Positions 6,980 to 12,043 of a stretch of DNA of 12,043 nucleotides are shown here, one piece after another. How positions within the stretch are numbered: position 1 is the stretch's first letter; every line of letters begins with the position of its first letter. Both the position numbers and the translations under genes were made by a program. Source of the DNA: Bacteroidia bacterium (lineage in GTDB: Bacteria > Bacteroidota > Bacteroidia > UKL13-3); NCBI GenBank assembly GCA_019454865.1, contig JACFNJ010000021.1, forward strand, positions 1 to 12,043, written 5' to 3'. The notes beneath the pieces were generated by a model, which saw only the letters and a list, made by a program, of their open reading frames with translations, had not been told where the DNA came from and ran no database searches.

Positions 6980-8378
6980 CGTTTGGTTTGTACAATTCTA
7001 TTAAATCTGTTATTTCTTTGTTATTCTGTAATTGTGGTATAATCTCATAAAGCAAGTAATAATCTTTCCAACTTTTTTCTAATGCTGTTTCAATGTGTTG
7101 TTTTGCTTGTTTTATTTCTCCTTTGGCAAATAGATAACATGCAATTCGATAATGGTATTGATGACAATCTGCATCAATTTCAATTGCCTTTTCTAAAATA
7201 TTTACAGCTTCATCGTATTGTTCATCCATAAATGCAATGTATGACCAATCCAACCAGGCTTCTATCATAGTCGAATCTATTTCAAGAATTTCATGATAAC
7301 ATTCTATTGCTTCTTCTTTTTTACCTGTTTTATATAAACTTTCAGCCAATACCAATAAGTATTCGGTATTTTTTTCATCAATCAGTACTGCTCTCTTTAA
7401 GTATTGTATTGCGTCTTTGGGTTGATTTTCTTTTTCAAACGTTAAACCTATTCCAAACCAAGCCTCAGCAATGTTTGAATTTTTTTTAACTGCCTTCCGA
7501 TACCATTCACGCGCTTCAATATCTTTATCCAATCTTTCGTAACAACCTGCCAAATTACAGTAAGTAATGGCATCATTCTCTCCCAATTCTATTGCAGTTT
7601 TATATTCAACAATTGCATCTTCATATTTTTCTAACTCTACCAATTCGTTTGCTTTATTAAACCGTGCAGGCGTAAAGCTATCGTCAATTGCTATACAATA
7701 ATCATAAGCATCAATTGCTTTATGCAACATTTTCATTTTGGAGTATGTATTTCCTAAAAAGAACCATGCGTTTGCATTGTATGGGTTTACATCTATCAAC
7801 GATTCTAACACTTCAATACTTTTATCAAAGTTACCCGAAAACTCGTATGCATTTGAAGCGTCTAAATAGGCTTGTTCTATCTCTGGATTTTCAATTACAA
7901 TTTGTTCAAAATATTGTGCTGCTTTGGCATAATACATTGCACTTTCGTAAGCATAAGCAATTTCAAACAATACTTCATCTCTTTCGTCTGTGTTTTCTAA
8001 GGCAAGATTAAAATACTTATCTGCTTCCGATAGATTTTCTTTTTTCAAATAAAGTTCTCCTTTAATTAAGAAAATATCCTCGTTAGTTGGCTCAAATAGT
8101 TCAGCTCTGTTTAATATCTCAAGCGAATCGTCAAATTGATCCATTGACATAAAAATATCCGCTTTCTGAATCATCAACCCGACATGATTAGGATAAAAAT
8201 TTTCACTGAAATATATCACTTCTAATGCTTTCTTCAATTTATCGCGATGGATATAGTATAAACAAATACCTTCCAAAGCTTCAGCATCAAAAAATTCGTG
8301 TGTTTTATTACGAATCATCCGCTCGTAACGCTGAACATTTGATTGAACCTCCTCGTCTAAAAAATCATCCGCATCCAT
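6966..8378 (-). CDS. Tetratricopeptide repeat (TPR) protein
   Basis: This 470-residue acidic protein is almost wholly built of about eleven to twelve TPR units of 34 residues, from about residue 35 to the C-terminus. Clear units include AWFFLGNTYSKMKMLHKAID, TYCNLAGCYERLDKDIEARE, AWFGIGLTFEKENQPKDAIQ and AWLDWSYIAFMDEQYDEAV, each showing the W/L-G-A-A spacing and an acidic or proline end to helix B. There is no signal peptide, membrane segment or catalytic domain, so it is a cytoplasmic scaffold for protein contacts; the partner is unknown. It is the first gene of the minus-strand operon, and its stop lies inside the comA start region (14-base overlap). From memory, a TPR gene next to comA is a recurring pair in Bacteroidota, which hints at linked roles but is not proof. 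The ATG at 8378 sits about 18 bases downstream of a probable transcription start. Confidence 0.88.
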   Translation of the reverse strand: MDADDFLDEEVQSNVQRYERMIRNKTHEFFDAEALEGICLYYIHRDKLKKALEVIYFSENFYPNHVGLMIQKADIFMSMDQFDDSLEILNRAELFEPTNEDIFLIKGELYLKKENLSEADKYFNLALENTDERDEVLFEIAYAYESAMYYAKAAQYFEQIVIENPEIEQAYLDASNAYEFSGNFDKSIEVLESLIDVNPYNANAWFFLGNTYSKMKMLHKAIDAYDYCIAIDDSFTPARFNKANELVELEKYEDAIVEYKTAIELGENDAITYCNLAGCYERLDKDIEAREWYRKAVKKNSNIAEAWFGIGLTFEKENQPKDAIQYLKRAVLIDEKNTEYLLVLAESLYKTGKKEEAIECYHEILEIDSTMIEAWLDWSYIAFMDEQYDEAVNILEKAIEIDADCHQYHYRIACYLFAKGEIKQAKQHIETALEKSWKDYYLLYEIIPQLQNNKEITDLIELYKPNDEKF

Positions 8379-8401
8379 ATTTTCAAAAGTTTAACTGCAA
8401 A

Positions 8402-8409
8402 CAAAGATA
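8402..8409 (-). promoter_or_regulatory. Bacteroidota -7 box before the TPR-comA-yqeY-LOG-maeB operon
   Basis: On the minus strand the sequence reads TATCTTTG, an exact match to the Bacteroidota -7 consensus TAnnTTTG, placing transcription start near 8396 with a leader of about 18 bases. No TTTG box is seen 19 to 21 bases upstream, so either the -33 element is weak or an activator is needed. Confidence 0.45.
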
Positions 8410-8504
8410 CTATCATTCTACAGCTATTTTTTTAATTTTATAGTCAGTTTATGCACACTCTTTTGTTACTTACCTTTTAGTAATTCAATTCTATTTTACA
8501 CAAT

Positions 8505-8527
8505 TAAGTACAATAGTGTTGTACTTA
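8505..8527. repeat. Perfect 9-bp inverted repeat in the spacer between the Fe-S gene and the TPR gene
   Basis: Arms TAAGTACAA (8505-8513) and TTGTACTTA (8519-8527) flank the 5-base loop TAGTG. It lies 42 bases after the end of the Fe-S protein gene and about 100 bases upstream of the probable operon promoter. Neither strand has a T run after it, so it is a poor intrinsic terminator; an operator for a dimeric regulator, or an mRNA 3'-end stabilising hairpin, fits equally well. The rest of the 190-base spacer (8379-8568) holds no gene. Confidence 0.5.
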
Positions 8528-8568
8528 TAAATAATAAAGTATTTAGCTGAAAAACAGTCCGGTTTGGT

Positions 8569-9876
8569 TTAATCTTGATGAATCCAATTTGCCCTATCTG
8601 TTGGGCTAAATTGCCAAGGCGCTTGATTATTCTCAATGTTATTAAACATCATGTTCCAACTTTGTGGCGATGCACTTTGTTCCATTATTTTATATCTGCG
8701 CATTTCTACAATTACTTCCATAGGATTAATATTTACCGGACACGCATCAACACAAGCATTACAAGTATTGCATGCCCACAATTCTTCTTCGCTTATATAG
8801 GAGTGTAAATTTTTTCCGTCATCTACAAATGTACCTTTATTAGTATCTATATTTTTTGCTACTTCTTCCACTCTATCACGCACATTCATGACAATTTTTC
8901 GTGGCGATAAAAGCTTTCCGGTTATATTCTGCGGACAAACACTTGTACAACGCCCACATTCAGTACATGAATAAGCATCTAATAGATTTTTCCATGATAA
9001 GTCTTGTATATCTTTAACACCAAAACTACTCGGAGGCTGGTATCCATCAGGTGGTGTAAGGCTTGGGTCTAACATTAATTTTACTTCTTGTGTTACACTT
9101 TCCATGTTATTCAATTTACCCTTAGCATTTAAGTTTGAATAATACGTGTTTGGGAAAGCTAAGATAATATGAAAATGTTTGCTAAAAGGCAGGTAATTCA
9201 TAAATGCAAGTATGCCTAATATATGAAACCACCATGCTGCACGCTCAATAAAAATTAAAGTATCGGTAGATAAACCAGAAAATACAGGAACAAATAACCA
9301 TCTGCTAATTGGAAAACTGCCTGCCGATATATAATGTTCAACTCCGCGTGCTTGTAATATCTGATCTGCTGCATTCATTTTTAATAATGCTGCCATCAAC
9401 ACAATTTCAATTATTAATATTGTTGTAGCATCCCTATTTGGCTGCCCTTTTAATTCAGGACTTTGGAAACGTGCAAGTTTTACTATGTGCCTTCTGATTA
9501 AGAAAATAATACAAGAAACTAATACGCCAAGTGCCAAAATTTCAAAAAAGCCAATAGCCAAATTATAAAAGCTTCCTAAAAATGATAATACACGATGTGT
9601 TCCGAAAATTCCGTCAATAAATATTTCTAAAACTTCAGCGTTTATTAATACAAAGCCTACATAAACTATTAGATGTAATACAAAAGGTACAGGTCGTGCT
9701 GACATCTTAGACTGTCCAAAAGCTACCTTTAGCATTGTTTTCCAGCGTTCTGCTTTATTATCGGTAATGCTTATGTCTTTGCCCAATAATATATTTCTTC
9801 GTATGCGCATTAGGTTTTTTGAAAAAATATAAATACCTATTGCTGCTACTATACAAAACAAGAGTTGTGAAATCAT
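8569..9876 (-). CDS. Membrane-bound 4Fe-4S dicluster protein, heterodisulfide-reductase/NarI-like ((Fe-S)-binding protein)
   Basis: The 435-residue protein joins a membrane domain to a ferredoxin domain and probably passes electrons between the quinone pool or a membrane haem and a soluble partner; the partner is unknown. Hydrophobic segments lie at about 2-20, 64-88, 104-127, 150-166 and 212-240. Histidines H68, H218, H234 and H236 in or near them could bind haem b as in NarI/HdrE-type subunits; this is inference. Two cluster motifs follow: C304, C307, C310, C314-P and C369, C372, C375, C379-P, each CxxCxxCxxxCP, the pattern of two [4Fe-4S] clusters facing the cytoplasm. Related Bacteroidota genes are commonly followed by a CCG-domain Fe-S protein (HdrB/GlpC-like); here the downstream gene is the TPR protein after 190 bases. 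The start at 9876 gives an N-terminal helix directly after M1. It is divergent from the tRNA-Phe gene. Confidence 0.85.
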   Translation of the reverse strand: MISQLLFCIVAAIGIYIFSKNLMRIRRNILLGKDISITDNKAERWKTMLKVAFGQSKMSARPVPFVLHLIVYVGFVLINAEVLEIFIDGIFGTHRVLSFLGSFYNLAIGFFEILALGVLVSCIIFLIRRHIVKLARFQSPELKGQPNRDATTILIIEIVLMAALLKMNAADQILQARGVEHYISAGSFPISRWLFVPVFSGLSTDTLIFIERAAWWFHILGILAFMNYLPFSKHFHIILAFPNTYYSNLNAKGKLNNMESVTQEVKLMLDPSLTPPDGYQPPSSFGVKDIQDLSWKNLLDAYSCTECGRCTSVCPQNITGKLLSPRKIVMNVRDRVEEVAKNIDTNKGTFVDDGKNLHSYISEEELWACNTCNACVDACPVNINPMEVIVEMRRYKIMEQSASPQSWNMMFNNIENNQAPWQFSPTDRANWIHQD

Positions 9877-9881
9877 ATTCA

Positions 9882-9895
9882 GTGATGCTTATCAC
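9882..9895. promoter_or_regulatory. Crp/Fnr-like palindrome just upstream of the Fe-S membrane protein start
   Basis: GTGATGCTTATCAC is a perfect 5-4-5 palindrome. It matches both the Fnr core TGAT-N4-ATCA and the Crp core GTGA-N6-TCAC, the operator geometry of the Crp/Fnr superfamily. It ends 5 bases before the start codon on the minus strand, a place where binding would more likely repress than activate. Binding is not shown by sequence alone. Confidence 0.35.
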
Positions 9896-9955
9896 GCAAT
9901 ATTAAGATATTTTTTTTAGTAAGTACGGAGCATTTTTACGAACCCGAAAAAAATA

Positions 9956-9986
9956 TTTGCATTTAATATAATTAATTTTACTTTTG
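9956..9986 (+). promoter_or_regulatory. Bacteroidota-type promoter for tRNA-Phe
   Basis: A -33 box TTTG (9956-9959) is followed after 19 bases by the -7 box TACTTTTG (9979-9986), an exact match to TAnnTTTG at consensus spacing. The predicted start, near 9993, lies about 9 bases before the mature tRNA 5' end, giving a short 5' leader for RNase P to remove. Confidence 0.75.
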
Positions 9987-10001
9987 CGAACCCTTGAAGT
10001 T

Positions 10002-10074
10002 GGTGCGGTAGCTCAGTTGGTAGAGCAAAGGACTGAAAATCCTTGTGTCGGGGGTTCGATTCCCTCCCACACCA
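10002..10074 (+). tRNA. tRNA-Phe (anticodon GAA)
   Basis: A full cloverleaf folds: acceptor arm 10002-10008 with 10067-10073, T8-A9, D arm with GCTC/GAGC, anticodon stem AAGGA/TCCTT around the loop CTGAAAA (anticodon GAA at 10035-10037), a 5-base variable loop, and the T arm GGGGG-TTCGATT-CCCTC with one G-T pair. The discriminator base is A10074; CCA is not encoded and must be added. The acceptor stem contains one C-A mismatch (C10006 against A10069, positions 5 and 68). It decodes UUU and UUC, and is transcribed as a single unit between its own promoter and terminator. Confidence 0.97.
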
Positions 10075-10076
10075 CT

Positions 10077-10118
10077 AATAAAACCCTGTAAATTTAAAAT
10101 TTGCAGGGTTTTATTTTT
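10077..10118 (+). terminator. Rho-independent terminator of tRNA-Phe
   Basis: A long stem pairs 10077-10094 with 10098-10115, with the core ACCCTG/CAGGGT and one G-T pair, closed by a tight loop and ending in a T run (TTTTATTTTT). It begins 3 bases after the tRNA, so the transcript has almost no 3' trailer. The stem is close to symmetric with A and T flanks and could also work on the other strand. Confidence 0.9.
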
Positions 10119-10345
10119 GAATAGTATTCAGGTAAAAAAATCATACTTTTTTAAAAAACCAATTCCACTAATGCTATATGTTTATTTATAATAAACACCA
10201 CTAAGAATACTAGTTACAACAAATATTTATAACATCCTATTACTAATAGCAATTACCACTAAAGTAAAATGCTCAATAAACTTTGGGAAATAACATTCTA
10301 TTTGTTTGCTTTGTTAGAATTAATCAAAATTTATTCTATTAAAAA
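10119..10345. other. Gene-free spacer between tRNA-Phe and the M49 peptidase gene
   Basis: These 227 very AT-rich bases hold no credible gene or RNA. Small structures present are an 11-base palindrome GAATAGTATTC (10119-10129), a 7-bp inverted repeat GTTTATT/AATAAAC (10180-10196), and CCACTAA at 10165, 10198 and 10256, which also occurs at the tRNA 3' end. The peptidase promoter should be here, but no box pair with correct spacing stands out; the region CTTTGG at 10281 and TATTTGTTTG at 10299-10308 resembles the boxes at the wrong distance. Confidence 0.6.
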
Positions 10346-12043
10346 ATGATGAACTTAAAAACTATGATGTTATTATCAGCAATGGGAGCAGGAGTTTTGA
10401 TGCATAGCTGCAAGCGAGACAACAAAACTACTGATGCCAACCACGAGTCATCCTCGTTTAATTATGAAGCAGATCGTTTTGCAGATTTGCAAATATTACG
10501 ATTTGAAGTACCAGGTTTTAACGATTTAACTTCACAGCAAAAAGAGCTCGCTTATTATTTATCGGAAGCAGCAAACTGCGGTAGAGATATTATTTATGAC
10601 CAAAAATACAAGCACAACTTAACTATCCGTAAAACCCTAGAAACGCTTATAAATAACTTTAATGGTGATAAAAATTCAACGGAATACAAACAATTAGAAA
10701 CCTATACCAAACGAGTATTTTTCTCTAATGGCATACATCATCATTACAGTAATTTAAAATTTATACCCGAATTTTCATTTGATTACTTTGCTAATTTGGT
10801 AAAATCAACTCCGGTAGAACTTTTACCACTTAATGGTAAAACGGTAGATGAATTTTTAACTGCAATGAAACCAATCATTTTTGACCCAAATGTGGATGCA
10901 AAAATTGTAAACCTTGCTGTAGGTATTGATAATGTAAAAGCATCAGCAAACAATTTTTATGAAGGAGTAACTCAAGCAGAAGTAGAATCATACTACAATG
11001 CAAGATTGAATAAAAATGACGAAGAGCCAATATCATGGGGATTAAATAGTAAAATGATAAAGGAAAATGGTAAGGTTACTGAAAAAGTATGGAAAGTAGG
11101 TGGAATGTATTCAGCAGCAATTGAGAAAATAGTTTATTGGTTAGAAAAAGCTGTTTCGGTTGCCGAAAACGAAAACCAAAAACATGCCTTAGAGTTATTG
11201 ATAGAATATTACAAAACAGGTGATTTAAAAAAATGGGATGAATATAATATTGCTTGGGTAAAAGATACCGAAAGCAGATTAGATGTTGTAAATGGTTTTA
11301 TTGAGGTTTATGGAGATGCAATCGGAAAGCGTGCATCCTTTGAATCGGTAGTATCAATGAAAGACTTAGAAGCAACCAAACGAATAGCTACTATTGCCGC
11401 TAATGCGCAATGGTTTGAAGATAACTCGCCACTTATGCCTGAACACAAGAAAAAGGAGGTAAAAGGTATAACTGCAAAAGTAATTACAGTAATACAAGAA
11501 GCCGGAGATGCAGCACCATCAACACCAATTGGAATAAACCTACCAAATGCAAATTGGATACGACAAAAACATGGATCAAAATCGGTTTCATTAGGAAACA
11601 TCGTTCACTCATATAATATAGTTGGCTCTAAAAGTCCGATGATGCAAGAATTTGCATTAACACCTGAAGAGATAGAACGCAACAAACAATATGGTGCATT
11701 ATCTGGTGATTTGCATACCGATATGCACGAAGTAATTGGACATGCATCAGGACAAATAAATAAAGGAGTAGGCGACCCTGACCATACCTTAAAAAATTAT
11801 GCAAGTACATTAGAAGAAGCCCGTGCAGATTTAGTGGCATTATATTACATATACGATCAAAAATTAGTTGATATTGGTGTAATGCCAAACTTAGAAGTAG
11901 GAAAATGCGAATACGATGGATACATAAGAAATGGTTTAATTACACAATTAACTCGTATTCCGTTAGGAGAACACTTAGAAGAAGCACACATGCGCAATAG
12001 GCAATTAGTTGCAGCATGGGCTTACGAAAAAGGTAAAGCAGAT
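10346..12043 (+). CDS. Dipeptidyl-peptidase III, peptidase family M49, putative lipoprotein (3' end outside window)
   Basis: The frame is open from ATG 10346 to the right edge (566 residues, no stop). DPP III is a zinc exopeptidase that releases dipeptides from the N-terminus of peptides. The M49 signature HExxGH is HEVIGH at 461-466 (zinc ligands H461 and H466, catalytic E462); the third ligand motif is EEARAD at 490-495, where E491 is the likely ligand, in place of the eukaryotic EECRAE. The short gap between the motifs (25 residues) resembles Bacteroides DPP III rather than the human enzyme. GIHHHYS near 130-136 is another conserved stretch. The N-terminus has a short hydrophobic segment ending LMHSC (C22) followed by KRDNK, suggesting a lipoprotein tethered in the periplasm or on the surface, where it would help peptide use. 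Bacteroidota relatives have about 670-700 residues, so around 110-130 are missing to the right. A second ATG at 10349 is equally possible; the leader is A-rich without a Shine-Dalgarno. Confidence 0.93.
   Translation, partial: MMNLKTMMLLSAMGAGVLMHSCKRDNKTTDANHESSSFNYEADRFADLQILRFEVPGFNDLTSQQKELAYYLSEAANCGRDIIYDQKYKHNLTIRKTLETLINNFNGDKNSTEYKQLETYTKRVFFSNGIHHHYSNLKFIPEFSFDYFANLVKSTPVELLPLNGKTVDEFLTAMKPIIFDPNVDAKIVNLAVGIDNVKASANNFYEGVTQAEVESYYNARLNKNDEEPISWGLNSKMIKENGKVTEKVWKVGGMYSAAIEKIVYWLEKAVSVAENENQKHALELLIEYYKTGDLKKWDEYNIAWVKDTESRLDVVNGFIEVYGDAIGKRASFESVVSMKDLEATKRIATIAANAQWFEDNSPLMPEHKKKEVKGITAKVITVIQEAGDAAPSTPIGINLPNANWIRQKHGSKSVSLGNIVHSYNIVGSKSPMMQEFALTPEEIERNKQYGALSGDLHTDMHEVIGHASGQINKGVGDPDHTLKNYASTLEEARADLVALYYIYDQKLVDIGVMPNLEVGKCEYDGYIRNGLITQLTRIPLGEHLEEAHMRNRQLVAAWAYEKGKAD

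Noticed and set aside
7307..8443. Plus-strand open frames of 60, 107 and 72 codons
   Set aside because: They are antisense to the TPR gene, whose repeat pattern is unmistakable; the longer reading on the minus strand explains the region.
10281..10308. Possible promoter of the M49 peptidase gene
   Set aside because: CTTTGG and TATTTGTTTG resemble the two boxes but are only about 13 bases apart and the second has two extra bases.
10119..10345. Riboswitch or small RNA in the spacer before the M49 gene
   Set aside because: Only short AT-rich inverted repeats are present, with no G/C-containing conserved core or terminator that would mark a known riboswitch class.
11308..11888. Two minus-strand open frames (97 and 86 codons)
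   Set aside because: Both lie opposite the M49 peptidase reading frame, which carries clear HEVIGH and EEARAD motifs; the antisense products look like no protein family.
1..12043. CRISPR array, insertion sequence, prophage or toxin-antitoxin genes
   Set aside because: No spaced repeats, transposase or integrase motifs, or small paired genes were seen on either strand; all long frames are explained by chromosomal gene families.

Overview
The window is chromosomal DNA from an AT-rich Bacteroidota bacterium; the class cannot be fixed from the sequence. Four things point there: an ActF-type alternative complex III subunit, start sites without clear Shine-Dalgarno sequences but with A-rich leaders, promoters of the Bacteroidota form (TTTG about 19 bases before TAnnTTTG), and the protein families themselves (a MetRS with KISTS loop and fused tRNA-binding domain, an extracytoplasmic M49 peptidase, a bacterial ComA). 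There is no CRISPR array, insertion sequence, phage gene or rRNA.

Layout from left to right: (1) the 3' end of actF on the + strand, closed by a strong terminator. (2) metG on the + strand, ending in a hairpin shared with the convergent gene block. (3) A compact minus-strand block, read from right to left: a TPR protein, comA (phosphosulfolactate synthase), yqeY, a LOG-family Rossmann protein, and maeB (malic enzyme with a phosphotransacetylase-like domain). Its genes overlap or are 7 to 37 bases apart, so it is probably one operon started from a promoter just before the TPR gene. (4) A 190-base spacer with a perfect inverted repeat. (5) A minus-strand membrane protein with two [4Fe-4S] ferredoxin motifs, with a Crp/Fnr-like palindrome just before its start codon. 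(6) Divergent from it, a tRNA-Phe(GAA) with a good promoter and terminator. (7) A 227-base gap, then a putative lipoprotein dipeptidyl-peptidase III (M49) that runs off the right end.

Most of this is housekeeping: respiration (ActF), translation (MetRS, tRNA-Phe, possibly YqeY through tRNA or amidotransferase biology), and carbon metabolism at the malate/pyruvate node (MaeB). The less ordinary parts are the bacterial ComA, which would make a sulfonate from phosphoenolpyruvate and sulfite, inside an operon with malic enzyme; the Fe-S membrane protein lacking the usual CCG-domain partner next door; and the surface or periplasmic DPP III. I see no clear sign of a wholly new multi-gene system. 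The best leads are the ComA operon and the regulatory palindromes.
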